The notes beneath the pieces are model-generated. The model worked only from the letters and a program-made list of their open reading frames with translations, had not been told where the DNA came from and searched no databases. From contig CP082844.1 in NCBI GenBank assembly GCA_019930625.1, forward strand, positions 2,170,001 to 2,234,000: a stretch of DNA of 64,000 nucleotides, given 5' to 3'. Shown one piece after another: positions 26,729 through 34,402 of the stretch; position 1 is the stretch's first letter, and each line of letters starts with the position of its first letter. The DNA is from Nocardia asteroides (lineage in GTDB: Bacteria; Actinomycetota; Actinomycetes; Mycobacteriales; Mycobacteriaceae). The position numbers and the translations under genes were made by a program.

Positions 26729-27301
26729 ATGAACAACTCTATCAACCCCGTCCCCCAGCCCACGTTCCGTATCGGCGACCAAATTCGGGTGCTGACATCC
26801 GGGGAACTGGCCACCGTCAAGGCGCTCACCGGGCACTCTGTTGTCGCCACCATCGAAGGGTTAGAGGACAACCTCGTCTTCAATCGCACTGAGGTGGAGG
26901 CGGCGGTACGCGCCTTACTCTGCTCCATCTGCAACGCGACCATCGGCACCATCTCTGTGCCGCTGCCGGACGTCCCGGTCAAGTGCTCGCAGTGCAGCCG
27001 GGCCGAAAGTTGCGCGTTGTTCTGCAATCTGGGCACCGGTCACCTGGACGAGATGTTCGCCGCCGACCGGGTCTGCTGGGGGCCCGACCACCTGATCCCG
27101 CTGACGCTGGAACGCCAGACCCACGCCGAGAACATCCCGGCGTGCGAGGTGTCGGCCCGGCGGCAGTGGGGCGGTCCCGATTCCGTCTACGTGTGCGCCT
27201 TGGGCGGCGACATGGACTTGACGCCCGTCGAGGCGCGGCAGTTGGCCGGGCTCCTGCTCCAAGTCGCCGAGCAGGTCGAAAACGAGGGGGTGCGGCCGTG
27301 A
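26729..27301 (+). CDS. Element protein with CxxC zinc-ribbon-like motif
   Basis: A 190-residue protein not assigned to a family. The N-terminal part (TFRIGDQIRVLTSGELATVKAL) looks like a small beta-barrel; the middle holds CSICNATIG and KCSQCSRAESC, which could bind zinc; the C-terminus (LTPVEARQLAGLLLQVAEQVE) is helical and resembles C-termini seen in actinobacterial phage and element proteins. ATG preceded by AAGGAAG. The stop overlaps the next gene's GTG. Confidence 0.65.
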   Translation: MNNSINPVPQPTFRIGDQIRVLTSGELATVKALTGHSVVATIEGLEDNLVFNRTEVEAAVRALLCSICNATIGTISVPLPDVPVKCSQCSRAESCALFCNLGTGHLDEMFAADRVCWGPDHLIPLTLERQTHAENIPACEVSARRQWGGPDSVYVCALGGDMDLTPVEARQLAGLLLQVAEQVENEGVRP

Positions 27302-27696
27302 CCGATTCGCAAGACGCGCAAAGGAGGGAAGGCGCGATGACCGCACCCGGAGGTCTCGGCGACCACGTCATGGTCGTAGGTGACGACGGATTGCCGCGCA
27401 GCGTCGTCGACATCGCCAGCATGCAGGCCCATGCAACCCGGTTGATGTACCAAATGTCGGCCGCGGCGAGCGATGACGGTGCACTTGACCGGATCGGCAC
27501 CGAATGGGCGGAAGCCCTCGACCCCGATTTCTTCGGGTACGTCGCCGCGGGTGCGTTGTCGCTGATGGCGCGCAACGTTCTGCGGCCACTGCTGGAAGTG
27601 CTCGACGCGCTCTCACCTGCACTCGGTGCCGACCTACGGGCCAAGCTGATCGAGTCGCGAGACCACGCCGAGCTGACCCTCGGAGGTGGCCGTTGA
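27298..27696 (+). CDS. Element hypothetical protein, 132 aa
   Basis: Unrecognised helical protein starting at a GTG that overlaps the previous stop (GTGA). The sequence is hydrophilic with AGALSLMARNVLRPLLEVLDALSPALGADLRAKL towards the C-terminus, and no catalytic motif is visible. Stop/start coupling on both sides places it in the excisionase-replication operon. Confidence 0.6.
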   Translation: MTDSQDAQRREGAMTAPGGLGDHVMVVGDDGLPRSVVDIASMQAHATRLMYQMSAAASDDGALDRIGTEWAEALDPDFFGYVAAGALSLMARNVLRPLLEVLDALSPALGADLRAKLIESRDHAELTLGGGR

Positions 27697-27938
27697 GTGA
27701 ACACGAAATGACCCAGGGCGCGACCGGATCGGTCGCGCCTTCGGGCGTTCCCGAAACGGAGTTGTACCAGGACAAGGCTGACGCGGCAGTTCTCGCCGCT
27801 GCGCGTGAGCGTGGATTCCGGCTCGCGGTCCGCTGCCAGCGCTGCGGGCAATGGGTTGTTGCCGCGGAGTCTGTTGCGTGGCATTTGGGTCCGGTTTGCC
27901 GTCGCAAGCTCGCGATCGACAAGGAGGCTGCCGCATGA
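27693..27938 (+). CDS. DUF6011-like small zinc-binding protein
   Basis: An 81-residue protein whose C-terminal half, RLAVRCQRCGQWVVAAESVA then LGPVCRRK, has the C-x2-C ... C layout of DUF6011 zinc-ribbon proteins, common in actinophages and plasmids. The TTG start follows GGAGG by six bases and overlaps the previous stop. It overlaps the replication gene start (ATGA). Confidence 0.65.
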   Translation: MSEHEMTQGATGSVAPSGVPETELYQDKADAAVLAAARERGFRLAVRCQRCGQWVVAAESVAWHLGPVCRRKLAIDKEAAA

Positions 27939-29962
27939 CCGATGCCTACAGTCGTCTCGTCGCCGCGCTGCGCGACCACGGTTGCATCGTCGACGACAAG
28001 GGCGATCATGGCGCAGCATCCACGCCGGGACACAGTCACCAAGACCGCGGTACGACGTTCCGCAAGACCGAGGACGGTGTTGTCGTCTACTGCCACAACG
28101 GCGACGTCGACAGGGTTCTTGCCGACCTTGGCCTGAGCAAGCCCGAGCTGTTCGATTCCCCGCGGCCGCGCTACCAGTACCCGGACGGCCGGATCGTGGA
28201 GCGCCGATACCGCGACGGTCGCAAGACGTTCCATCAGTCCGGGAACAAGGTCGGTACCGCGTTGTTCGGGTCCGATCGTCTGCCGGAGAACCGTGGTGTG
28301 CCGGTGCTGGTCGTCGAAGGCGAGAAGGACGTGATCGCCGCCCAGTCGGTCGACGCGTTCGCAGTCAGCCAAGCCCAGGGCGCGAGCACACCGCCGGACA
28401 AAGCGGATTGGTCCCCGCTGCGCGGCCGCCCGGTGCTCGTCGTCGCCGACAAGGACGGCCCAGGGCGTGAGCGCGCCGAGAAGGTAGCCGCACATTTGGC
28501 AGGCATCGCCGCCCGGGTGACGGTGACCCAGGCGAAGAACGGCAACGATCTGGCCGACCATATCGCCGCCGGTCACGATGTGGGAGACCTGGTCGTGCTG
28601 GCAGAGGTTCGACCGCCGCGGCGGTTGGTTGTAACCCGCGGCTCGGAGGTGAAAACCAAGCGAGTGCGGTGGGTCGACCAGGATTGGATGCCGGAGGGCT
28701 CGCTCGTACTGCTGGCTGGTCGCGAGGGCCTGGGCAAGTCCACCATCGCGTGCGAGAAGTGCGCTCGGGTGACGCGCGGCGAACTTGAGGGGGAATGGTT
28801 CGGGCAACCGCGCAATGTGCTGTACCTGCACACCGAGGATGCCCGAGAGTTCACCGTCGCGCCGCGGCTGCGTGCCGCGGGTGCCGATATGGATCGCGTG
28901 TTGTTCGTGGACGTGCAGACCGAGCACAGCGATACCGGGACGCTGATTCTGCCTGCCGATGTCGGCGCGCTCGAGGATCTGGTGGTGGAGCATGAGGTGT
29001 CGCTCATCGTGCTCGACGCCGCGACATCGGCCATGTCCTCGGAGCTGTCGGGCAAGGACGATCGGCAGGTGCGCCAGTTCCTCGAGCCGCTGGCCCAGCT
29101 CGCCGCGCGCCGCGGGTGCGTGGTGCTCGGGCTGTGCCACTTCGGCAAGCGCGACGGCAGCGACACCGGCAAGTTGATCCTTGGGTCCATCGCGTGGTCT
29201 CAGGTGGCCCGGTCGGTGCTGTCGGTCGCCAAGGACGAGGAGTCCGGCAACCTGATCGTCACCAACACCAAGGCGAATTTGGCGCCGCGGGTGCGCTCGA
29301 TGGAAGCAGTGATCGAATCCGCGACCATCCCCACCGAGGACGGCACGGCCGATGTCGGGGTGCTGCGGTGGCTTGGCGAATCCGAGCGTGACGCCCGGGA
29401 ATTGCTCGCCGGAGACGAAGCCCCGGATGCCGAGGAGCGCACGGCTGCCGAAGCATGGCTGGAGGACTACCTCACTCAGCACGGCCAGACCGCTGCGAAG
29501 ATCGTCAAGGCGGAGGCACGCAAGCAAGGACTGTCGGACGCCACGATCAAACGCGCCGCGAAATCGATCGGTGTCGCCTACGAAATCACGGGGTTCCCAC
29601 GCACATCTGTGTGGCGACTCCAGTCGGCTCAGTCGGATCAGGGCACACATACACGTGAGCCGAATGAGCCCACTGAGCCAACTGGGCGCGACCAGCACAA
29701 ACACAGTGAGCCCACTGAGCGGAAACTCCAGTCGGCTCACGCTCCCGTGAATGAGCCCACTGGTGAACCGACTGAGTCGGCACCGCCCGTCCGCACTCCG
29801 GGCCGCATGGTCGGGCAGTGGCTCGGATCGGGTGAACCCGTCGCCACGGTCACCCCGTTGACCCTCGCCCGCCACACCGAACACCAACACCGCACACGTG
29901 TCCGGAAACGCACACGCGGCGGCCGTCCGATCGAGAGTGGAGGGACCGGTGAACCCGCATGA
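27935..29962 (+). CDS. Replication protein with TOPRIM and RecA-like ATPase domains
   Basis: A 675-residue primase/helicase-type protein. Residues 120-210 form a TOPRIM-like domain (VLVVEGEKDVIAAQ and VLVVADKDGPG); residues 250-430 form a RecA-fold ATPase with Walker A GREGLGKST near 262, LYLHTEDA and Walker B LIVLDAATSAMS. An N-terminal stretch (TFRKTEDGVVVYCHNGD) resembles the degenerate zinc region of phage primases. The C-terminus (about 550-650) is a low-complexity EPTEPT-rich tail whose DNA contains direct repeats. AAGGAGG precedes the ATG, which overlaps the upstream stop. It probably initiates replication of the excised element. Confidence 0.85.
   Translation: MTDAYSRLVAALRDHGCIVDDKGDHGAASTPGHSHQDRGTTFRKTEDGVVVYCHNGDVDRVLADLGLSKPELFDSPRPRYQYPDGRIVERRYRDGRKTFHQSGNKVGTALFGSDRLPENRGVPVLVVEGEKDVIAAQSVDAFAVSQAQGASTPPDKADWSPLRGRPVLVVADKDGPGRERAEKVAAHLAGIAARVTVTQAKNGNDLADHIAAGHDVGDLVVLAEVRPPRRLVVTRGSEVKTKRVRWVDQDWMPEGSLVLLAGREGLGKSTIACEKCARVTRGELEGEWFGQPRNVLYLHTEDAREFTVAPRLRAAGADMDRVLFVDVQTEHSDTGTLILPADVGALEDLVVEHEVSLIVLDAATSAMSSELSGKDDRQVRQFLEPLAQLAARRGCVVLGLCHFGKRDGSDTGKLILGSIAWSQVARSVLSVAKDEESGNLIVTNTKANLAPRVRSMEAVIESATIPTEDGTADVGVLRWLGESERDARELLAGDEAPDAEERTAAEAWLEDYLTQHGQTAAKIVKAEARKQGLSDATIKRAAKSIGVAYEITGFPRTSVWRLQSAQSDQGTHTREPNEPTEPTGRDQHKHSEPTERKLQSAHAPVNEPTGEPTESAPPVRTPGRMVGQWLGSGEPVATVTPLTLARHTEHQHRTRVRKRTRGGRPIESGGTGEPA
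29617..29770 (+). repeat. Iteron-like direct repeats inside the rep 3' end
   Basis: ACTCCAGTCGGCTCA occurs at 29617 and 29725. TGAGCCCACTGAGC occurs at 29665 and 29707, with a partial copy at 29752. The repeats encode the EPTEPT tail of the replication protein, but exact nucleotide repetition suggests initiator-binding iterons, as in phage origins lying within initiator genes. Confidence 0.55.
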
Positions 29963-30068
29963 CCGACACCCCGGGGGAGGTAACCCCATATTCGCCAACC
30001 GCACCCCTCGGGATAGGCGGGTTTCTCTCCCCGGCGTTTTTTCCACAGCACACCGACGGGGGTGAGCG

Positions 30069-30443
30069 ATGACCGTCGAACCTTGCGTCATCACCTCCGG
30101 CGGTGTCGTCGTGCTGACTGGGACCGCGGTCCACGATGTTGCCCACCTCATCGGGGAAGGCATCATCCGCCGTCGCGGTACCGGTCGCGCGATCCCTGCC
30201 CGGTACCTCCAGCTCCGCGACACCCTCACCGCGGCCGCCGCGACGATGGCGCGTCACCACGACACCGACCCGGCGACAACCCCCGGCGAAGGCGAGACGC
30301 TGGACTCGCTCACTTCCACGGCTGAGCTCGCCGAGACGCTCGGTTGCAGCCTGCGCACCGCGCAGCGACGCGCCGAGCGGCTCGGCGGTCAAAAGATCGG
30401 AGGGAAATGGATAGTCCCGAAACCGGCGACTCCGGCGGCCTGA
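30069..30443 (+). CDS. HTH DNA-binding protein of the element
   Basis: A 124-residue protein. The C-terminal STAELAETLGCSLRTAQRRA followed by LGGQKIGGKWIVP is a helix-turn-helix with wing, as in excisionases and MerR-like regulators. The N-terminal half (VITSGGVVVLTGTAVHDVAHL) is conserved in style among actinophage proteins but has no known role. It starts 106 bases after rep. Could be a second regulator or replication accessory factor. Confidence 0.65.
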   Translation: MTVEPCVITSGGVVVLTGTAVHDVAHLIGEGIIRRRGTGRAIPARYLQLRDTLTAAAATMARHHDTDPATTPGEGETLDSLTSTAELAETLGCSLRTAQRRAERLGGQKIGGKWIVPKPATPAA

Positions 30444-30628
30444 TCGACCTTCTCGCCGGACTCGACGACAACACCGCAAAACAGCTCATCGTCCAATCCC
30501 GGCAACGCCGAGCCGAATCCGTCCGGCGGCAAGCCGTCGACAGCTTGGCCGAACTGTTCGACCGCACCGAACAGGCCACACGCGAATTCGCCGCCGAACT
30601 CGAACAGGGCAAGGAGAACAACCGGTGA
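30407..30628 (+). CDS. Small charged helical protein, 73 aa
   Basis: Unrecognised; begins inside the previous gene's last 37 bases with GGAGGG just upstream of the ATG. The sequence (LIDLLAGLDDNTAKQLIVQS, RQAVDSLAELFDRTEQATRE) is strongly helical and could form a coiled coil. It overlaps the next gene's GTG start by four bases (GTGA). Confidence 0.55.
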   Translation: MDSPETGDSGGLIDLLAGLDDNTAKQLIVQSRQRRAESVRRQAVDSLAELFDRTEQATREFAAELEQGKENNR

Positions 30629-31464
30629 TCACCCTCAACACCAACCCCCGCGCCAGCATCCGCGCCGAAGCCGTCATCCGCCAATTCGGCGCCACCCACC
30701 CCGAGGACGTGACACGGCTCGCCGACACCCTCGCCGCCGCGGCACGGATCCCCGCCGACTACGCCGTCGACTACCGCGCCGTTGCCGCCGCCATGGGGAA
30801 CACACCACCCTCGGAATGGGACGCGCTACTCGCCGACGCCGCGGCACGCGAAGCCAAGCACGCGGCAGCGCAAGCCGTCATCGGCGCCGGGTTGAAATCC
30901 AGCCTCATCGCCAGCCTGGACGCGACCGTCACCAGCAACCTCGACCACTACCTTGCCCAACTCACCAACCACCTCGACACCGCCGAGCGGACCCTCGTCG
31001 AGCACGCTGCCCGCGTACCCAACCTCGACCCACAGCACGCCGTTGACCACGGGTACGGCGACAGCCTCACCGCTGTGTACACCGCAGCACGCACTATCAG
31101 CCTGATCGCCAGCGTCCTGCCCACACCACCGAGCGGTACACCACAGGCAGCCACGTGGCTCGAGCCACCAGCCGATGCCGGCCACGTCATCCTCGACGCT
31201 CACGCGCTCAGTGACCGCATCATCAACGGCGAGACAGGACAGCTCGGTCGCGCGGCACAGAACCTCGTGCACCACATCAAGCAGGACCCGAACAACACCG
31301 TGCTCGCCATCGCACGCGGACAGCACAACGGGTTCCGCATCCACGTGCCCCGCAGCCTCGCCGAGACGCGAGCACGCTACGCGCATTGGGCAGACATCAA
31401 CCGCACCATCCGTGACACCGACACGAGCAGCAACCGTCGCGGCAAGCGCGTCACGCTGATCTGA
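30625..31464 (+). CDS. Element hypothetical protein, 279 aa
   Basis: Unrecognised, mostly helical protein without membrane segments or clear catalytic motif. It contains DHYLAQLTNHLDTAERTLVE and a C-terminal basic tail (NRRGKRVTL). Arginine-rich basic tails are common in nucleic-acid-binding proteins. GTG start coupled to the upstream stop. Good codon bias supports it as real. Confidence 0.65.
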   Translation: MITLNTNPRASIRAEAVIRQFGATHPEDVTRLADTLAAAARIPADYAVDYRAVAAAMGNTPPSEWDALLADAAAREAKHAAAQAVIGAGLKSSLIASLDATVTSNLDHYLAQLTNHLDTAERTLVEHAARVPNLDPQHAVDHGYGDSLTAVYTAARTISLIASVLPTPPSGTPQAATWLEPPADAGHVILDAHALSDRIINGETGQLGRAAQNLVHHIKQDPNNTVLAIARGQHNGFRIHVPRSLAETRARYAHWADINRTIRDTDTSSNRRGKRVTLI

Positions 31465-31566
31465 CCCAGGCGGGTATACCCCCTCGGGGGTAGCGAAGCC
31501 CGCCCGGTAGGCATAGGGCCTGACTGTCCGTGCAGTGCAACGGGGATTACCGGAAGGAGGTAGGTG

Positions 31567-31821
31567 GTGGCCCGTATGAAGGATCCGCAGGGTGCCCGGC
31601 CGCCTGTCCGTGCGTTCGCCCCCGGCGAGCTGGCGCGCATTCGTGAGTTGATCGAGGCGTCCCCGGCTCGGCAGCATCCGTCGCCGATCGGTTCGGAGCT
31701 GGACCGGATTCACGCTGCGGCTGGTCGACAGCGCGGGTTCAAGCTCTGGGAGCTGGATCCGGTGACCGACGTCGGTGCTGCCCTTGCCGAAGAGATCTCC
31801 GATCGGAGGTGGAGCGAATGA
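31567..31821 (+). CDS. Small element protein, 84 aa
   Basis: A short helical protein (FAPGELARIRELIEASP, LDRIHAAAGRQRGF) with a strong AGGAGGT ribosome site; GTG at 31567 or 31564 is possible. The stop overlaps the ATG of the terminase-like gene (ATGA), so the two are coupled. The function is not recognised. Confidence 0.6.
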   Translation: MARMKDPQGARPPVRAFAPGELARIRELIEASPARQHPSPIGSELDRIHAAAGRQRGFKLWELDPVTDVGAALAEEISDRRWSE

Positions 31822-32147
31822 AGCCGTCGACCGCGCTGCGCAAGCGCATGGACGCCGCTCTGGCGCCGGGCCATGAATGGACCGAACACGAAGAGGAGTA
31901 CCTCACTCTCGCCGGGCGTGCGGCCGACCGCGCCGAGGTCGTGCAAGACCAGTTGGACGCCGAGCTGTCGCGCGATGAGCCCCGACCGAACTCGGTGGTG
32001 CGGCTGTCGGCGGAGTTGCGCGCGCTGGAGCGTGCACAGGCGGATTTGCTGGCTCGGTTGAACCCCGCCGCGGAGGGCGCCGCGAAGTCGGAACGTCATC
32101 AGCGCGCCGCCCTGGTCCGCTGGGACCGCGAGCGGCACCGCGGCTAG
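31818..32147 (+). CDS. Terminase small-subunit-like protein
   Basis: A 109-residue protein resembling small proteins beside actinophage large terminases: acidic helical start (HEWTEHEEEYLTLAGRAADR, then EVVQDQLDAEL), central NSVVRLSAELRALERAQADLLARL, and a basic C-terminus KSERHQRAALVRWDRER that is frequent in these proteins. If it is a small terminase it would recognise DNA for packaging. No large terminase, portal or capsid gene follows, so packaging would need a helper phage, as in PICI satellites. The family link is by eye. Confidence 0.5.
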   Translation: MKPSTALRKRMDAALAPGHEWTEHEEEYLTLAGRAADRAEVVQDQLDAELSRDEPRPNSVVRLSAELRALERAQADLLARLNPAAEGAAKSERHQRAALVRWDRERHRG

Positions 32148-32422
32148 CCGGATGGGTAGGGGGAGTACCCCTCGCCGTGACGGGCGCTGCACCTGCGGGG
32201 AGGGCGCTCGGGGATGCGGAGAGTTCAAAATGGGCGACTCGGGGCCAGCGTGCCGACGTCGGCAAAATCGCTGGTACCCGCCGGAACTCGGGCGGGAGTC
32301 CGACTCCCTCGCAACGGCGGAACCGGGGGTACTCGAAGATGAGGACCCCCGGCTGAAAGTGCGAAAATTCCGCACTTTTCGGAGCGCCTCTGTCACGTGA
32401 CGCAACCGGCGGAGGTGGTTGG
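32148..32422. other. Intergenic region at the convergence of two element operons
   Basis: No gene seen. A perfect 8-bp hairpin AAAGTGCG/CGCACTTT lies at 32356-32378 with Ts after it and probably terminates transcription from the left-hand operon. Confidence 0.4.
32356..32379 (+). terminator. Hairpin terminator, AAAGTGCG/CGCACTTT
   Basis: Perfect 8-bp stem with a seven-base AT-rich loop, followed by TTT. It sits between the convergent element operons. Confidence 0.5.
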
Positions 32423-32608
32423 TTACGCGATGTCGTCGTCTTGCCGGTCCAGCAGATCATGTGCCCGGTCGATCGCCTCGTCTTCGAGGATCTCCGCGTG
32501 CTCTTCGGGCGTGCGCGGCCAACCGTCCGGGCCGACGTATTGCGGGGTGCCATCGGCATCGAACCCGCGGAACCGGAGTGCATCATCGTCCGGCCTGGCT
32601 GCGTTCAC
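32423..32608 (-). CDS. Small acidic protein, 61 aa
   Basis: Unrecognised protein: LRFRGFDADGTPQYVGPDGWPRT-type N-terminus followed by an acidic helix (HAEILEDEAIDRAHDLLDRQ). Its GTG overlaps the stop of the membrane-protein gene upstream (GTGA), which supports both as a two-gene operon. Confidence 0.6.
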   Translation of the reverse strand: MNAARPDDDALRFRGFDADGTPQYVGPDGWPRTPEEHAEILEDEAIDRAHDLLDRQDDDIA

Positions 32609-32916
32609 CTCAGCGCCTTCGCGGGCCTCACGAGACCAGCCTCGACGAGCACCCGGAACGCAGCCGCCTTGCAGTCGCAGCGCTCGGCATCGCACCTAAT
32701 GAGCTTCTGCATGACGATCCGGGCCTGAGCGACAGTGAAGGGCACCACCGGCGCTGGGTGGCAGGCGTATTCGAGGCGATCGGCTGGCTTAGCCTCGATT
32801 GAGGCTGAATCAGGATCGCCGCGTTCGATCAGCCACGGCAGCACCCAGAACAGGAGTAGCAGCATCCCGACGACGGCGGCTACGACGATCAGTACGACTG
32901 CGAGTTCTTCGGGCAT
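32605..32916 (-). CDS. Small single-span membrane protein with Cys cluster, 103 aa
   Basis: The N-terminus holds one transmembrane helix (VVLIVVAAVVGMLLLLFWVL), followed by a cytoplasmic tail with CDAERCDCKAAA, a possible metal or redox site, and a helical AFRVLVEAGL segment. It is coupled to the 61-aa gene downstream. Together they form a leftward operon at the right side of the element, where PICI-like elements usually carry accessory or anti-phage cargo. The function is unknown. Confidence 0.6.
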   Translation of the reverse strand: MPEELAVVLIVVAAVVGMLLLLFWVLPWLIERGDPDSASIEAKPADRLEYACHPAPVVPFTVAQARIVMQKLIRCDAERCDCKAAAFRVLVEAGLVRPAKALR

Positions 32917-33066
32917 CTCGATACCCCCGGGCGCGTTGTGGTGTGTTGGGTAGCACCCGACGCCGGGGAGTTCGGGGGCTCATCCCGGCGTCGGGGCCTG
33001 CCAAAAACGTTCGCGTACGGCAAGATCACCGAGGGACAGTGAGGGGACAGCGAGCCGCGATCGATC

Positions 33067-33072
33067 TACCCT
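33067..33072 (+). promoter_or_regulatory. -10 box of leaderless promoter (XRE/TPR gene)
   Basis: TACCCT, six bases, then ATG at 33079. Confidence 0.6.
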
Positions 33073-33078
33073 CGGGAC

Positions 33079-34239
33079 ATGAGCGACAGCGTGGGGCAGC
33101 GGATCGCATCCGAACGCAAGATTGCCGGGCTGAGCCAACGGGCGCTGGCCTCCCGGGCCGCCTACAGCCTGAGCATGGTGAAGGCGGTGGAGCAAGGGCG
33201 GGAGCCTGCTTCTCCTGGCTTCATCTCGGCGGTAGCGCGTGCTCTACGGATCACCCCAGAGCAGTTGACCGGCGCCCCCTACGACGATGGAAAGCCGCTA
33301 TCCGATGCGGTCAACGAACTGTCGGTGCTCTTGACCGAGGGTCGGTACGCCCGCGCGGTCGACCCCGGTCCGCTGCCACAGCTCGAGGCCGACCTCTCGG
33401 CCGCGCAACTGCTGTACCGCCGCGACCGGACACGGCAGACCATCGCGGCATTACCGGGCATCATCCGCCGATTGCACGGCGCCGTGCGCGAGCTGTCCGG
33501 CGACGAGCAGGCACGCGCCTACACGATGCTGACGGCCGCGTACGTGCTCGCGGAGTGGTCGGCCCGGCGAACCGGGCACCTTCTGCTCACGCTGCCCGCG
33601 CTGGACCTGGCCGACACCTATGCGCCGCTGGCCGATGATCGCAACTGGGGTGCGTTCTCCGTCCTGGCACGGGCACGAGTCCTCACTCACTATGGAGAAT
33701 CGGAGGTCGCCGGCCAACTCATCGACACGGCGATTTCTACTGCCGACGAGACTCGGCCGGGGCTGATCCTGGGCGGGTACTCGCACCTTGCCGGGGCGGT
33801 GAACGAGGCACGGAAGCTGAACCACACGGCCGCGGTCGACCACATCAGCGCCGCGCGCGAGATTGCGGCCCGCACCGGCGAAACCGACCTGTACATGGTC
33901 GACTTCGGGCCACTGAACACCGAGATCCACTCTCACGCCGTCGAGCTCGAATCCGGCGACCCGAACCGGGCCGCGATTGAAGGCGCCGAACTGGCGTACT
34001 CGGTCGGAGCGCCGCCGACCCGGATAGGGCATCACTGGCAGGACAACGCCCGCGCGTGGTTGATGTCGGGCAAGCCGGACAAGGCCCTGGTTGCGTTGAA
34101 CAAGGCCCGCGCTGCGGCGCCGCAGCAGACCCGCTTGCACCCGGGGGTACGGGAGACGGTTCACGGGATCGCGGCGGCGCAGCGGCGGCAGAGTGAGGGC
34201 CTGGTGGGGTTCGCGTCATGGCTCGGTACGACGCTGTGA
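33079..34239 (+). CDS. XRE-family regulator with TPR-like C-terminal domain
   Basis: A 386-residue regulator: N-terminal helix-turn-helix (GQRIASERKIAGLSQRALAS, then LSMVKAVEQGREPASPGFIS) and a long helical repeat region (about 110-380) with TPR-like units (ALDLADTYAPLADDRN, KALVALNKARAAAP). This form is very common in streptomycetes and nocardiae, often as a signal-dependent regulator; peptide or protein ligands are suspected. It is the last gene before attR, with its own leaderless promoter. It could regulate element functions or be host-affecting cargo. Confidence 0.8.
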   Translation: MSDSVGQRIASERKIAGLSQRALASRAAYSLSMVKAVEQGREPASPGFISAVARALRITPEQLTGAPYDDGKPLSDAVNELSVLLTEGRYARAVDPGPLPQLEADLSAAQLLYRRDRTRQTIAALPGIIRRLHGAVRELSGDEQARAYTMLTAAYVLAEWSARRTGHLLLTLPALDLADTYAPLADDRNWGAFSVLARARVLTHYGESEVAGQLIDTAISTADETRPGLILGGYSHLAGAVNEARKLNHTAAVDHISAAREIAARTGETDLYMVDFGPLNTEIHSHAVELESGDPNRAAIEGAELAYSVGAPPTRIGHHWQDNARAWLMSGKPDKALVALNKARAAAPQQTRLHPGVRETVHGIAAAQRRQSEGLVGFASWLGTTL

Positions 34240-34265
34240 CCTGATCCCCGCTCAGGGCATCTCGA

Positions 34266-34286
34266 CGTGGGCACATTTTGGGCACA
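34266..34286 (+). repeat. Right arm-type repeat (21 bp) near attR
   Basis: Exact copy, same orientation, of 24605-24625; the GGGCACA at its end is followed by AGTGCCC, making a local palindrome. Probable integrase/excisionase arm site. Confidence 0.6.
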
Positions 34287-34368
34287 AGTGCCCGTGATTT
34301 AGGGTGATTTGGAGTTAGTTACAGAGATGTGTTTTCGCAGATCAAAGCAGGCTTGAGGGCCTGGCCAG

Positions 34369-34402
34369 GGTGGCGGAAAGGGTTCAAATCCCTCCGCCAC
34401 CG
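34369..34402 (+). other. tRNA-Ser minihelix remnant overlapping attR
   Basis: GGTGGCGG, the 5' acceptor strand of tRNA-Ser(CGA), is followed after two bases by the complete T arm and 3' acceptor. The D, anticodon and variable arms are missing. It folds as an acceptor/T-arm minihelix. Confidence 0.6.

Noticed and set aside
27368..30229. 953-aa open frame on the minus strand
   Set aside because: It is the antisense of the replication protein and flanking genes; low-complexity sequence with no family motif, whereas the plus-strand frames have coupled starts and recognisable domains.
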